Below are positions 17,243 to 26,833 of a stretch of 64,000 bases of DNA, one piece after another. The notes under the pieces were generated by a model. The model saw only the letters and a list, made by a program, of their open reading frames with translations, did not search any database and was not told the DNA's origin. Within the stretch, counting starts at the first letter, position 1. The number at the start of each line of letters is the position of its first letter. This DNA comes from Fodinibius salsisoli (GTDB taxonomy: Bacteria; Bacteroidota; Rhodothermia; Balneolales; Balneolaceae), in contig NZ_JAGGJA010000003.1 of the NCBI RefSeq assembly GCF_026229185.1, positions 1 to 64,000 of the forward strand, written 5' to 3'. The position numbers and the translations under genes are program-made.

Positions 17243-18784
17243 TTGAGTTTCAAACAGTTTGATTTAGACCAACAGCTTCAGATGGGTTTGCAGGATCTTC
17301 GCTACGAGGAGCCGACCCCTATCCAGCAGGAATGTATTCCCTTAATTTTAGAAGGTCGTGATGTTATCGGTGCGGCCCAAACGGGTACAGGAAAGACGGG
17401 AGCCTTTGTAATTCCTTTATTAGAACGTATCATCAAGGAGCCCGCTGAGCACACCCAAGCATTAATTTTGTCTCCCACCCGGGAACTGGCCCAGCAAATT
17501 GAAGAACAGATTTTTGCATTGGGATATCATACGGGTATTAGCTCCGCAACCGTAACGGGCGGAAGCGATTATGGCACTCAGGTCAAAGCTATTCGAGCAG
17601 GGGTTGATATTATTGTCGCCACCCCCGGACGGTTAATCGATCAGATGAAAGTGCTGAATATCGATTTCAGCCATCTGAATTACCTGGTGCTTGATGAAGC
17701 CGACCGCATGCTGGATATGGGCTTTCTTCCTGATGTGATGAAGATAGTGAAGCAGCTGCCCACCGACCGTCAGACCATGCTCTTTTCCGCCACGATGGTG
17801 GAAGAAGTTCAAAAGGTGGTGGATGAGGTAATGAAAGATCCGGCGGAAGTGGAGTTTGAAGTTTCAAAGCCGGCTGAAAGTGTGGATCAACAGATTTATT
17901 TTATTGATCCTAAAAAGAAGTTGAAGTTGTTTGAACAGCTGTTCGATGCCGATAAATATGAGACGGCTATTGTCTTTTGTGCGACCAAACGGGGCACGGA
18001 CAAACTTGAACGGATGCTTAAGAAGCGAAACGTTAGTGCGGTAAGTATGCATGGCGATCGTGACCAGAATGAACGAAATGAGGCCCTCAGGCTTTTTAAA
18101 AACAAGACCCACCCGGTGATGGTGGCTACTGATGTACTTTCCCGTGGAATCGATATTGATGATGTATCGCTGATTGTCAATTTTGACGTTCCAAATAACC
18201 CGGAAGACTATATCCACCGCATAGGTCGAACAGGACGCTATGACAAGTCTGGGACGGCTATTACTTTTGTCAGCAATAAAGATAAAAAATACTATCATGC
18301 TATTAAGAATGTGGTAGGAGACCAACTTTCGATTCGGGACCTGCCTAAAGAGCTGGATGAAAACCAACGGGACCGCAGTCAAAAGAAGCGCTCAAAAAGG
18401 AAAGAACGTCCGGGCCAAAAGTCTTCATCCAGGCAAAAGGCTAATGCCTCGAAGTCCCAAAGTGGATCTGCTGAGACACCCCCGAAGGAATCCAAGGAGC
18501 AGAAGCAAAAAGAACAAACACAAGATCGTTCCTCAGCCTCCAATAATGATAACCGTAGATCGAAAGAGGCTCAGCCTAAAAAGAAGCAGTCAGTCTCCAA
18601 TAACGGGACACCCGATGAGAAGCAGAAGGAAGAAATAGAGTGGCATTCCGTTGAGGTTGACGTTGAGACCAAAAATATTTTTCAACCCGAAGTTATTGAT
18701 AAAGCCGTTGTTCGCAACAGACGAGCCTTAAAGCCTGCTAAAGGATGGTGGGGTGTGGTGAAAAGTTTATTTCCAAAGTTTTAG
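17243..18784 (+). CDS. DEAD-box RNA helicase (RhlE-like)
   Basis: 513 residues from TTG 17243, which gives MSFKQFDLDQQLQ, the usual RhlE-type start; the open frame extends further upstream but over the promoter. Motifs in order: Q motif EPTPIQQ, Walker A AQTGTGKT (about residue 44), PTRELA, DEAD (about 150), SAT, and HRIGRTGR (about 325). After the two RecA domains there is a Lys/Arg/Ser/Gln-rich low-complexity tail of about 120 residues, typical for RNA-binding tails in this phylum. It acts in RNA remodelling or ribosome assembly. Confidence 0.9.
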   Translation: MSFKQFDLDQQLQMGLQDLRYEEPTPIQQECIPLILEGRDVIGAAQTGTGKTGAFVIPLLERIIKEPAEHTQALILSPTRELAQQIEEQIFALGYHTGISSATVTGGSDYGTQVKAIRAGVDIIVATPGRLIDQMKVLNIDFSHLNYLVLDEADRMLDMGFLPDVMKIVKQLPTDRQTMLFSATMVEEVQKVVDEVMKDPAEVEFEVSKPAESVDQQIYFIDPKKKLKLFEQLFDADKYETAIVFCATKRGTDKLERMLKKRNVSAVSMHGDRDQNERNEALRLFKNKTHPVMVATDVLSRGIDIDDVSLIVNFDVPNNPEDYIHRIGRTGRYDKSGTAITFVSNKDKKYYHAIKNVVGDQLSIRDLPKELDENQRDRSQKKRSKRKERPGQKSSSRQKANASKSQSGSAETPPKESKEQKQKEQTQDRSSASNNDNRRSKEAQPKKKQSVSNNGTPDEKQKEEIEWHSVEVDVETKNIFQPEVIDKAVVRNRRALKPAKGWWGVVKSLFPKF

Positions 18785-18801
18785 CAAACTGAACGTATAA
18801 G

Positions 18802-19242
18802 ATGTTTCGGCATTTATTTTTCGTACTGGCCACGTTGCTATTCATTAGCTGTTCCAATCCTGGTGAAAAACCGCAAAAGACTCTTACACTTTCGTTGGTT
18901 AGTCAGCCGGGTGCTTTTCAGCTAATAGGTTATACTATTTTGGACAAGCCTTTTGAAAAATCTCAGCAACAGGGGCTGTACCAGGCTCAGCTATTGGATA
19001 AGGAAGGGTGTGTTCTGCGAAAAATCAGTTTTGAGAAGATGGAAGTCCCCACTTCACAATCTGAAAGCGATGAACGCAGGTTTTTTGTATCGGTACCTCT
19101 TGCCCCCGGTCTTGAACGGATCGATTTCTACAGATTAGATGGCAGTTCCGGTCATTATACCTTGAAGGATGATGATCCACTACTAAGCTGGACGCTACCG
19201 GAAGAGGTTTGGGAAGACCTTCAAAAGACAGATATCAAATAG
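18802..19242 (+). CDS. Small hypothetical lipoprotein
   Basis: 146 residues. HLFFVLATLLFISC is a clear lipoprotein signal. The rest (TLTLSLVSQPGAFQLIGYTI...) looks like a single beta-rich domain; I do not recognise the family. It starts 17 bases after the helicase stop and may be co-transcribed. Confidence 0.65.
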   Translation: MFRHLFFVLATLLFISCSNPGEKPQKTLTLSLVSQPGAFQLIGYTILDKPFEKSQQQGLYQAQLLDKEGCVLRKISFEKMEVPTSQSESDERRFFVSVPLAPGLERIDFYRLDGSSGHYTLKDDDPLLSWTLPEEVWEDLQKTDIK

Positions 19243-19296
19243 AAGTAATAAGCCTTATTTTTAGCTTATCCCTAACGATAATGGTATGATTTTACT

Positions 19297-20058
19297 ATGA
19301 TTTCGACGATTAAGTCACTGATAATTTGGGTGGGAGTTCTGGTTCTGATTCTCATCTGGCTGCCCATGCTGGCTCTATGTCGCCTTTTGGATCCGGATCC
19401 TGCTCATTACTATACCGGTAAGCTATTTAGAAAGTTGGGCAAGGCTATTTCTAAAATAAATCCGAATTGGAATATCACCATAAGCGGAAGTGTAGACGTT
19501 AATGACCGCGAGCCATACATTATGGTTTGTAATCATTTGTCCCAGGCTGATATTCCGTTGATTTCCAACCTTCCGTGGGAGATGAAATGGGTTGCCAAAA
19601 AAGAACTTTTTGACGTTCCGTTTGTGGGCTGGATGATGAAGCTGGCAGGTGACATTTCGGTGGACCGGCGAGCAAGTAACCGGAGAATAGCAACATTTAA
19701 GCAGGCCCGCTTTTACCTGGAACGGGATTGCTCAATCATATTCTTCCCCGAAGGAACCCGATCACGGAACGGAAAGCTTAATCGCTTTGCAGTAGGAGCC
19801 TTTGACCTGGCCATCAGTGAAGGTGTTCCCATTTTGCCCATGGTTATTGATGGAACTCAAAATACGCTTCCTAAAAAAAGTTGGAAATTTGGGATGGCTA
19901 AGCACATCAAACTTAAGATCCTGGACCCCATTGATACCACCTCATATTCGCGGGAGGATATCAAGAATGTCTCCAAGTTAGCACGCTCACGCATTGCTGA
20001 ACAGTTATCGGAATGGCGAGAGCTACCGGTTGAAAAAGTTGATAACCTATCAAAGTAA
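19297..20058 (+). CDS. plsC: 1-acyl-sn-glycerol-3-phosphate acyltransferase
   Basis: 253 residues. An N-terminal membrane helix (IIWVGVLVLILIWLPMLAL) precedes the PlsC domain. The catalytic HX4D is in CNHLSQAD (about residue 72), and the glycerol-phosphate binding motif is FFPEGTRSRNGKL (about 148). It transfers an acyl chain to lysophosphatidate in phospholipid synthesis at the inner membrane. Other PlsC-family acyltransferases share these motifs, so the exact acceptor is inferred. Confidence 0.85.
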   Translation: MISTIKSLIIWVGVLVLILIWLPMLALCRLLDPDPAHYYTGKLFRKLGKAISKINPNWNITISGSVDVNDREPYIMVCNHLSQADIPLISNLPWEMKWVAKKELFDVPFVGWMMKLAGDISVDRRASNRRIATFKQARFYLERDCSIIFFPEGTRSRNGKLNRFAVGAFDLAISEGVPILPMVIDGTQNTLPKKSWKFGMAKHIKLKILDPIDTTSYSREDIKNVSKLARSRIAEQLSEWRELPVEKVDNLSK

Positions 20059-20059
20059 A

Positions 20060-21289
20060 TTAATCCGGTAATAGGGGCAGCCTTTTTCTTATCATTTTGA
20101 TTGAGCTTGTGGAATCAGTAATGTCCGTCCAGCCCAAAATTATGTTATCATTTAATATTTCCAACTGGGGGAAGCCCGATTTTCGGGAGGCATTGATACT
20201 ATCAGCGGTAAAAATGATTGAAGGCTTAAGGTTTTTGTCAATAGTTCGAAGGTTCAGGGCACCTAAGTGATCTCCTTCTGCCAACCATGATACATAGGCC
20301 CGATCACCATCGAGGGCAATATCCACACGGCCAGCCGATTTTTCATTATTAATGCTGACTGGCTGGCTAAATGAGGAACCTCCGTCTGTTGAGAGGGCGG
20401 CTTTGACCTTTGGCTGCTTGTTGGCGGACGTAGGCCAGGCGATAGCCACCAGGGAGTCTCTTGCGGCCAGGACAGGGCCATTAACCGGGCAGGCTCCAAT
20501 CTTCCATCCGTCATTATGTACTGCAACTCCCTTGGACCAGCTTTCGCCATTAAAACGGCTGAAATAAATATCTCTGATTTCATCCCCGGTGCGGTTACGA
20601 TACGCAACGAGGGCTCCACCTGCTGTTTTGACCAGTGCTGTCTGGCAGCAATCACAAACAGAGTCATCAATTAAAAATCGCTTCTCAACACTCCCTGAGG
20701 TTGAAATTAATGCCCCGCGGAGGGTCATAGCTTTGGACAAGTCATAATATTCATCTTCATCACGCTGGGCCGATCGGCGCCCATCCAGCCAAACAGCAAG
20801 AATGCTATCATAGTCCCAGGGTATCATTGACACAAAACCGTGCTCCGTTGCGGTACTGTCAGCATGGGGCGTTAGTGAAGAACTCCACTTTGGGCTCTGT
20901 GGATTACGGAAAGCAATGCTGACATCATACGCATAGGTCCCACCGGTTTTTTTATTTAACCAATGGGCAGCCACTGGGCCATGGGTATCCACAATGACGG
21001 AGGGATAATCTGCCCAATTAACAAACCAGCTGCTACTCTGCGCTATAGTCTCAGCCGGTGACCACTGGCCATTCGTATATGAAGCATAAAGCAGGTAGGT
21101 ATGATTAGAGTCAGTATTGGTTTCCATCCAGCTCATGTATAACGTATCACCGGAGGAAGCCAAATGTGGGTATTTACTGCCTGGTCCCGCTGGATTGTCT
21201 GTGTGAGAAAATTTATGCTCCGTCTTTTGACAGCCTGCAAAAATTAGAAAGAATAATCCAAAGAAAAGGTATATCGTTGGTTTTGACAT
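20060..21289 (-). CDS. Sialidase-like (BNR-repeat) lipoprotein
   Basis: 409 residues, starting SKPTIYLFFGLFFLIFAGC, a lipoprotein signal. The body has repeats of the Asp-box type such as STDGGSSFSQPV and the DDSVCDCCQTAL segment, which is common in exo-alpha-sialidase-like Bacteroidota proteins of unknown substrate. The usual Arg triad of true sialidases cannot be assigned with certainty. It converges on the plsC gene with only one base between the stops. Confidence 0.7.
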   Translation of the reverse strand: MSKPTIYLFFGLFFLIFAGCQKTEHKFSHTDNPAGPGSKYPHLASSGDTLYMSWMETNTDSNHTYLLYASYTNGQWSPAETIAQSSSWFVNWADYPSVIVDTHGPVAAHWLNKKTGGTYAYDVSIAFRNPQSPKWSSSLTPHADSTATEHGFVSMIPWDYDSILAVWLDGRRSAQRDEDEYYDLSKAMTLRGALISTSGSVEKRFLIDDSVCDCCQTALVKTAGGALVAYRNRTGDEIRDIYFSRFNGESWSKGVAVHNDGWKIGACPVNGPVLAARDSLVAIAWPTSANKQPKVKAALSTDGGSSFSQPVSINNEKSAGRVDIALDGDRAYVSWLAEGDHLGALNLRTIDKNLKPSIIFTADSINASRKSGFPQLEILNDNIILGWTDITDSTSSIKMIRKRLPLLPD

Positions 21290-21487
21290 CCTGAAATTTT
21301 TAAATATCTAAATAATGGATAAAAGGCCTAAAATGGAAATGAACAGACCGGAAATTATCCGGCATTGCCTTCCTTAAATAAGCCAAAAATTATTGTATTA
21401 TAGGGAGTCATTTTAATAGAATCCGAATGATTGCGGATGGACTCGTGTACATAAAGTAATCAAAATCTTAACGCTTAAACGAATTTT

Positions 21488-22312
21488 ATGCCAGAAGGAC
21501 CAGAAATTTGGCGAACAGCAGACGCTCTTAATGATGCATTACAAGGTAAAACCATTAGCGAACTCTATTTTGCTTTTGAAGAACTAAAGCAGCACGAACC
21601 GGAGCTAAAAGGAATGGAAATTCAGAAGATTGAAGCCCGGGGAAAAGCCATTCTTACTTTTTTTGAGGATGATCGGGTAATGTATAGCCATAATCAGCTG
21701 TATGGGAAATGGATGGTCAGAGCTAACGGGGCAAAGCCCAACACAAACCGGAAGCTTCGTGTCGCAATCCATAATACGGATCAATCGGCCTACCTATACT
21801 CAGCGACTGATATTGAGATGCTTAGCCAAGAAGAAGTACCTGCTCATTCTTATATAAAAAAACTGGGTCCCGACGTGCTCCATCCCGATACCACCTATGA
21901 GGATGTTATAGCACAATACAGAAGTGATTCCTTCCAGAACAGAAAACTTACTACTTTGCTGTTAGACCAGGGATTTGTGAGCGGTATCGGCAATTATCTA
22001 CGTAGTGAGATTATGTTTTATGCCAAGGTCGATCCTCATAAAAAATTGCGAGAATATTCGGACGAGGAGAAAGAGGCCCTTGCAAAAGCTACTGTTAAAC
22101 TCACGAAACGCTCCTACGAAACGGGCGGTATTACCAACGACCCCTCAATTGTAGAAGCTTTAAAGCGAGAAAAGGCAAAGCGATCGGAGTATCGGCATTT
22201 TGTGTATAACCGAACGGATGATCGCTGCCACAAATGTGGACAAATTATTGAAGAAGAAAAGACCGGCGGCCGTAAAATTTACTTTTGTCCCAACTGCCAA
22301 CAGGTTGATTAA
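21488..22312 (+). CDS. nei: Fpg/Nei-family DNA glycosylase (endonuclease VIII-like)
   Basis: 274 residues starting MPEGPEI, where Pro2 and Glu3 are the catalytic residues of the family. The central helix-two-turn-helix region contains QGFVSGIGNYLRSEI, and the C-terminus has a four-Cys zinc finger, CHKCG and CPNCQ. It removes oxidised pyrimidines and nicks the strand. Assignment to Nei rather than Fpg rests on overall look (Tyr- and Glu-rich N-domain) and is tentative. Confidence 0.85.
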   Translation: MPEGPEIWRTADALNDALQGKTISELYFAFEELKQHEPELKGMEIQKIEARGKAILTFFEDDRVMYSHNQLYGKWMVRANGAKPNTNRKLRVAIHNTDQSAYLYSATDIEMLSQEEVPAHSYIKKLGPDVLHPDTTYEDVIAQYRSDSFQNRKLTTLLLDQGFVSGIGNYLRSEIMFYAKVDPHKKLREYSDEEKEALAKATVKLTKRSYETGGITNDPSIVEALKREKAKRSEYRHFVYNRTDDRCHKCGQIIEEEKTGGRKIYFCPNCQQVD

Positions 22313-22360
22313 CATGTTTATAGTAACAATCTTCATATCTAACTCTAACAACATTTATCC

Positions 22361-22807
22361 ATGGATGCTTTACAGCAAGATTTAAAAACGCTTTTTGATC
22401 GTGATTTGAATCGGCTCATCAAGGAAGTCCGGGATACACCGGATGAGCTGCTCTGGACTACGCCGAAGGGCATATCCAACAGCTGTGGGATATTGGTTCA
22501 ACATTTGGTCGGCAACCTGAATCACTATATCGGGAAGGGAATAGGAGAGACCGGCTATTTGCGAGATCGGGAAAGGGAATTTACCTCAACCGGGATTTCC
22601 AAAGAAAAGCTCATTGAGCAGGTTGAAGAACTACAGCAAACACTCGAACCAGTATTCCAAACTATTACGGAAGATCGTTTGGATGAGCCCTTTGCGCTCG
22701 ACTTTCCTTTTAAAGTCTCCAACAGAGGAGCCCTGATGCACCTTTATGGACATTTAAACTACCATTTGGGACAGTATAATTATCTACGGCGCATGCAGTC
22801 ATCCTGA
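22361..22807 (+). CDS. DinB-family (DUF1572-like) protein
   Basis: 148 residues forming a four-helix bundle pattern. Candidate metal-binding histidines are in LVQHLVGNLNHYI and HLYGHLNYHLGQ, as expected for DinB/YfiT-like proteins. These are metal-dependent thiol-transferase-like enzymes or stress proteins of mostly unknown substrate. It follows nei by 48 bases. Confidence 0.8.
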   Translation: MDALQQDLKTLFDRDLNRLIKEVRDTPDELLWTTPKGISNSCGILVQHLVGNLNHYIGKGIGETGYLRDREREFTSTGISKEKLIEQVEELQQTLEPVFQTITEDRLDEPFALDFPFKVSNRGALMHLYGHLNYHLGQYNYLRRMQSS

Positions 22808-22932
22808 TCTAAGGTGGGAAATACGGAAGGATAAGGTGCAATAATTATTTTCATTTGATGGATGAAAAGGTCTCCGGAGAACTTTACCTTAAGGCCCCTC
22901 AGAAATTTGAATAATAAATTGTATGCACGTTC

Positions 22933-23424
22933 ATGGAAGAAAAGGAAGCTTTAAAACCAGGAGATACCATTGCAAGCAACAAACAGCTAATGGAATCTCC
23001 TGAAGTACAAAAAATTGCAGAAACCGTTATTGAGCGAGAAAACTTGGATTTTGGTCCTGCTTCAATCGGTTACTTTTTGGTGTATCCTAATTTGTCGAAA
23101 TATAAAGCTGCAAAATGTAAGAAAGCCTCACGCGAGGTGCAGTACTACTCGGGCAACAATTATCTGATCGAGATATCCGGTGAAATGTGGGATATGCTTG
23201 ATCAAAAGACACGTGAGATGGTACTCTTTCACCAGCTATTGCACGTAGATCCTGTATATAAAGCCAAAAATCAGGAGTGGAAGATGAAGGTACGAAAACC
23301 GGATTTTTCTGATTTCTATGAAATCAATGACAAATACGGTAACGATTGGTATAAAACGGTTCAGGCAACGGTATCATCGCTGTACGATCTGGATCCCAAG
23401 CGCGAAAGTAAGGTTTCATTGTAA
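22933..23424 (+). CDS. Putative phage-type metallopeptidase-domain protein, active-site variant
   Basis: 163 residues. The segment REMVLFHQLLHVDPVYKAKN resembles the zinc motif region of the 'putative phage metallopeptidase' family, where HExxH is expected. Here the second residue is Gln (HQLLH), removing the catalytic Glu. GYFLVYPNLSKYKAAKCKKAS upstream and HDFSDFYEI-like PDFSDFYEINDKYG downstream also suit that family. It may be a non-catalytic zinc-binding relative. A terminator follows at 23453. Confidence 0.55.
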   Translation: MEEKEALKPGDTIASNKQLMESPEVQKIAETVIERENLDFGPASIGYFLVYPNLSKYKAAKCKKASREVQYYSGNNYLIEISGEMWDMLDQKTREMVLFHQLLHVDPVYKAKNQEWKMKVRKPDFSDFYEINDKYGNDWYKTVQATVSSLYDLDPKRESKVSL

Positions 23425-23452
23425 AAGTTAGGTCTCGTTTTTTATCTATACG

Positions 23453-23487
23453 AAGGGGATACAGTTGAAATCTGTATCCCTTTTTGA
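23453..23487 (+). terminator. Rho-independent terminator
   Basis: AAGGGGATACAG (23453-23464) pairs with CTGTATCCCTTTTT (from 23472), giving a stable stem with a T5 run. It ends the transcript of the metallopeptidase-like gene. Confidence 0.85.
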
Positions 23488-23618
23488 CGGTACTGCCACC
23501 CGTCTGATAGTTTGTGTTATCGGTTAAAAGCCATTTTATTCAAATTCAGCTTGGCAAATAGCTGATGTTGCAGCTATAGTACTTCAAAAAGGTTAATGAT
23601 AATCTAATAAGAGGTGCT

Positions 23619-25247
23619 TTGACAGAATTAAAAGAAGAGAGCAGAAAACAAGCTTCTCCCTCGGGAATAAAAAAGTACTTTGATATTCATGCGCCGGTCT
23701 TTTGGCCCTCGGTTATCCTTATCCTGACGATGATTATTACTACGCTGTCGATGGGGCAAGATGCCGAGGAAATGTTTACCGCCGTTCAGAGTTTTATCTC
23801 TGATAATGGAGGCTGGCTGTTTATAATTTCTGTGAGCACCTTTCTGGTTTTTTCTATCGTCATCGCTTTTAGCAGACTGGGGAATATCCGCCTGGGTGGC
23901 GCTGATGCCAGACCGGAGTTTAGCACCATAGCATGGTTTGCTATGCTTTTCAGTGCCGGTATGGGCATTGGCATTATGTTCTGGAGTGTAGCCGAACCGA
24001 TGACCCATTTTTTAGAACCTCCTGTTGAAGTGGGGGGAGCCGAAGAGGCAGCCCAGCAGGCAATGAGCATAACCTATCTGCATTGGGGATTTCACGCCTG
24101 GGGTATTTATGCCATCGTTGGACTTTCTCTTGCTTTCTTTGCCTTCAACCGGGGACTTCCGCTGTCATTTCGTTCTGTTTTCCAGCCGGTGCTGGGAGAT
24201 CACATCGAAGGGTGGATTGGAGATGTGATTGATATCCTGGCCGTGCTGGCGACGCTATTTGGTCTTGCAACCTCGCTTGGACTTGGGGTTAAGCAAGTAA
24301 GCGCTGGGCTTCATCACCTTTTCACTACCCCGGATACCCTGTGGTTGCAAGTCGGACTGATTATCGGTATCACCATGGTTGCTACTGTCTCGGTCTTCCT
24401 GGGAATCGATAAGGGAGTACGTGTGCTGAGTGAGGCGAATATCCGTATTGCAGTCGTCTTTTTACTCTTCATGATTATCGTGGGGCCTACTATCTACATC
24501 TTTGATTCATTCGTGCAAAATATCGGCGACTATCTTGGTAACCTCGCACGCTATAGTTTTTGGACAGAAGCCTACCAGGGATCAACATGGCAGAATTCAT
24601 GGACGGTCTTTTATTGGGCTTGGTGGGTATCCTGGTCGCCTTATGTGGGCATGTTTATAGCTCGCATATCCAAAGGACGAACGGTACGTGAATTTGTGCT
24701 CGGGGTGTTGATAGCGCCCAGTCTCATTACTTTTTTATGGCTCTCGGCGTTCGGTGGGTCCGCCATTAGCCTGGAAATGGCAAATGTTGGTAATATCGGC
24801 GCTACAGCGTTGGATAATGAAGCAATGTCACTCTTTGTTCTGCTCGAGCAATTTCCATGGTCGTTCGTCACTTCGATTATTGCTATTATTCTGGTAATGA
24901 GCTTTTTTGTAACCTCCTCAGACTCAGGCTCCCTCGTTATCGATGGACTTACCAGCGGAGGAAAGCTTGAAGCTCCTGTGGGACAGCGTATCTTTTGGGC
25001 CCAGACCGAAGGTGCCGTAGCGGCTGTACTATTGATAGGAGGCGGATTAAACGCCCTGCGAACGGCCTCGGTTATTACTGGACTCCCATTTCTATTTATC
25101 CTGCTGCTGATGTGCTATAGCCTGTACAAAGGACTCAGTGAAGAACAGCAAAAGAAGATTTCACAACGCAAAACAAAAGAGCAAAATTCTTATAAAGAAC
25201 TCGTTTCCGATCTTCTCCAAAAAGAGGACGAACATTCTGCTGAATAA
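23619..25247 (+). CDS. BCCT-family betaine/choline/carnitine transporter
   Basis: 542 residues from TTG 23619; there is no in-frame ATG nearby that keeps the first helix. About twelve membrane segments are present. The family's TM4-TM8 signatures appear as MGIGIMFWSVAEPMTHF and, in TM8, WTVFYWAWWVSWSPYVGMF, which carries the Trp box that binds quaternary ammonium groups. It imports osmolytes such as glycine betaine with Na+ or H+. The universal stress gene starts 8 bases later, forming a likely osmotic-stress operon. Confidence 0.9.
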   Translation: MTELKEESRKQASPSGIKKYFDIHAPVFWPSVILILTMIITTLSMGQDAEEMFTAVQSFISDNGGWLFIISVSTFLVFSIVIAFSRLGNIRLGGADARPEFSTIAWFAMLFSAGMGIGIMFWSVAEPMTHFLEPPVEVGGAEEAAQQAMSITYLHWGFHAWGIYAIVGLSLAFFAFNRGLPLSFRSVFQPVLGDHIEGWIGDVIDILAVLATLFGLATSLGLGVKQVSAGLHHLFTTPDTLWLQVGLIIGITMVATVSVFLGIDKGVRVLSEANIRIAVVFLLFMIIVGPTIYIFDSFVQNIGDYLGNLARYSFWTEAYQGSTWQNSWTVFYWAWWVSWSPYVGMFIARISKGRTVREFVLGVLIAPSLITFLWLSAFGGSAISLEMANVGNIGATALDNEAMSLFVLLEQFPWSFVTSIIAIILVMSFFVTSSDSGSLVIDGLTSGGKLEAPVGQRIFWAQTEGAVAAVLLIGGGLNALRTASVITGLPFLFILLLMCYSLYKGLSEEQQKKISQRKTKEQNSYKELVSDLLQKEDEHSAE

Positions 25248-25255
25248 CTAAAAGC

Positions 25256-26185
25256 ATGTGTGCTATGATGAAGTCATTTAAACACTGGATGATCGGCCTC
25301 GATCTTACTAACATGGATAAGATCATCACTGGCTATGCCTCGTTTTTATCTGATATGAATGCTCCCGATCGGATTACGTTTTTTCATATCGTAGAACACA
25401 CAGGGATAGATTCCGAGCTACAGGATCTCTTTCCAGAGGTTAAGGATAAGGAGCCTCTTAAGACAATGATAGGCAAGGAGTTAAGAAAAAAATATGGATC
25501 GTTATTGAAAGGGTTTACTCCTGATGTTGATATCGTTATAAAAGAGGGAAAGCCTACAAAAGCGATTCTTTCGCTGCTGGAAGAGGAAGATCCCGATTTA
25601 TTGATATTGGGCAAGAAAAGTGGCTACGAAGGAGAGGGTATTTTACCTCGACAGATCGTAAAATACGCCCACTGTTCTACACTCTTTGTCTCTGAGAATA
25701 CTCATTACAACCTGGACAATGTGTTGGTGCCGGTAACCTTTTCCAAAGCGTCGGCACGGGCAGTAAAACAGGGTAAGGTGTTGACCGTACAGTACGATGC
25801 CGAGCTTCACCTGCAGCATGTGTATGAGTATCCCAAGCAGTTTTTTCCATACATTCCTTCCGAAAAATATGCGGAGCGTATGAATGAGTATCTGCAGAAA
25901 AAACTGGATAAGTTCAGAGAAAAGTACAAGCTGGGCAAGCTTCCCGAATGCCGGTTTTCAGTTAATGAGGATGGGAGAGAGATTAATCAGATTTACGATT
26001 ACGCTTTACACACGCAAACAGACATGATTGTTGTTGGCTCAAAACGCAAATCTTCGACGGCGGCTTTACTGACCGACAGTCTGGCGGATCACATGGCGGA
26101 ATACCACTTCGGATGCCCGGCGTTCATCTACAAAGAGAAAAGAGAACACTCAGGACTGCTAAAAAGCCTGCTTGATCAGGATTGA
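25256..26185 (+). CDS. Universal stress protein, two UspA domains
   Basis: 309 residues with two tandem UspA-like folds. The first reads WMIGLDLTNMDK... and DLLILGKKSGYEGEG; the second reads NVLVPVTFSKASARAV and DMIVVGSKRKSS. The second domain's GSKRKSS loop resembles the ATP-binding G-x2-G-x9-G(S/T) region but is not perfect. Start could be 25256 or one of two ATGs 9-12 bases downstream. The close spacing to the BCCT gene suggests regulation of, or co-expression with, that transporter. Confidence 0.85.
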   Translation: MCAMMKSFKHWMIGLDLTNMDKIITGYASFLSDMNAPDRITFFHIVEHTGIDSELQDLFPEVKDKEPLKTMIGKELRKKYGSLLKGFTPDVDIVIKEGKPTKAILSLLEEEDPDLLILGKKSGYEGEGILPRQIVKYAHCSTLFVSENTHYNLDNVLVPVTFSKASARAVKQGKVLTVQYDAELHLQHVYEYPKQFFPYIPSEKYAERMNEYLQKKLDKFREKYKLGKLPECRFSVNEDGREINQIYDYALHTQTDMIVVGSKRKSSTAALLTDSLADHMAEYHFGCPAFIYKEKREHSGLLKSLLDQD

Positions 26186-26361
26186 CGGTCTGAATCCTTC
26201 GAAAACGCTTCTTCCAATGCTTCGAGGCGCTTCTCAATATCCAGAAGCTTTTGGAGAATGAGAACGTGGGTTTTGCCCGCATCAATGCCCACAGGACTGT
26301 CATCACTTTTAATCTGTTTTAGTATTTTTTGATACTGTTCTTCAGGCATGTCTAAATCCAT
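26176..26361 (-). CDS. Small hypothetical protein
   Basis: 61 residues, acidic/basic mixed: MPEEQYQKILKQI, then a Leu-rich amphipathic helix LQKLLDIEKRLEALEEAF that could form a coiled coil. It overlaps the end of the stress-protein gene by 10 bases in convergent orientation. It is an independent frame with protein-like composition, but I recognise no family. Confidence 0.5.
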   Translation of the reverse strand: MDLDMPEEQYQKILKQIKSDDSPVGIDAGKTHVLILQKLLDIEKRLEALEEAFSKDSDRQS

Positions 26362-26452
26362 AGCAAATATTATTTTAGAACGTTAGGATTGGAAATGATA
26401 ATGTAAACACATTGCGCGGTTGAATAAACATATAAAACAGGATATGATCTCT

Positions 26453-26481
26453 CATCGGGCGACTGGGGTTGTCGTCCGATG
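26453..26481. repeat. Hairpin between SUI1 operon and small gene
   Basis: CATCGGGCGAC (26453-26463) pairs with GTCGTCCGATG (26471-26481) with one G-T pair. It lies about 120 bases beyond the stop of the leftward SUI1 gene and may be its 3' end structure; a T-run is missing. Confidence 0.45.
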
Positions 26482-26603
26482 AATAGATCAAGTGTCCCTT
26501 ACACTCATCTGACTTCAACCCCAGAATTCGGATGAGAAGACCGCTTTTAGGATCATAGTATGCCATGAACCTTGTTTAAAAAACGCATAACACGTTATGC
26601 TAA

Positions 26604-26828
26604 TCAGTTAACATTGTAACCTTCTTTCTGAAGAAACTTCCGCACTTTTTCTACATGGTCACCCTGTATTTCGATAGTCTTGGCATAGCTCGTTCCTCCG
26701 GCCCCACAGTGCTTCTTCAACTTTTTTTCAAGATCTTCGATAACCTGTGGATTGTGCTGAATATTGCTGATCATTGTGACCGTTTTGCCGCGACGTCCAC
26801 CTGTTTCTTTTCGAATCTTAATAGCCAT
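26604..26828 (-). CDS. SUI1/YciH-family translation factor
   Basis: 74 residues with the compact eIF1/SUI1 fold: IRKETGGRRGKTVTMISNI, then LEKKLKKHCGAGGTSYAKTI and IQGDHVEKVRKFLQKEGY. The GAGGT and QGD motifs are diagnostic. Bacterial YciH binds the 30S subunit and affects initiation accuracy under stress. The oxidoreductase-like small gene lies five bases upstream in the same direction, so the two form an operon. Confidence 0.9.
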   Translation of the reverse strand: MAIKIRKETGGRRGKTVTMISNIQHNPQVIEDLEKKLKKHCGAGGTSYAKTIEIQGDHVEKVRKFLQKEGYNVN

Positions 26829-26833
26829 AATCG

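Noticed and set aside
26375-26566. A 63-codon leftward open frame between the small gene and the SUI1 gene
   Set aside because: It contains a strong hairpin (26453-26481), has no recognisable family features and ends in a low-complexity hydrophobic stretch; more likely a 3' untranslated region.
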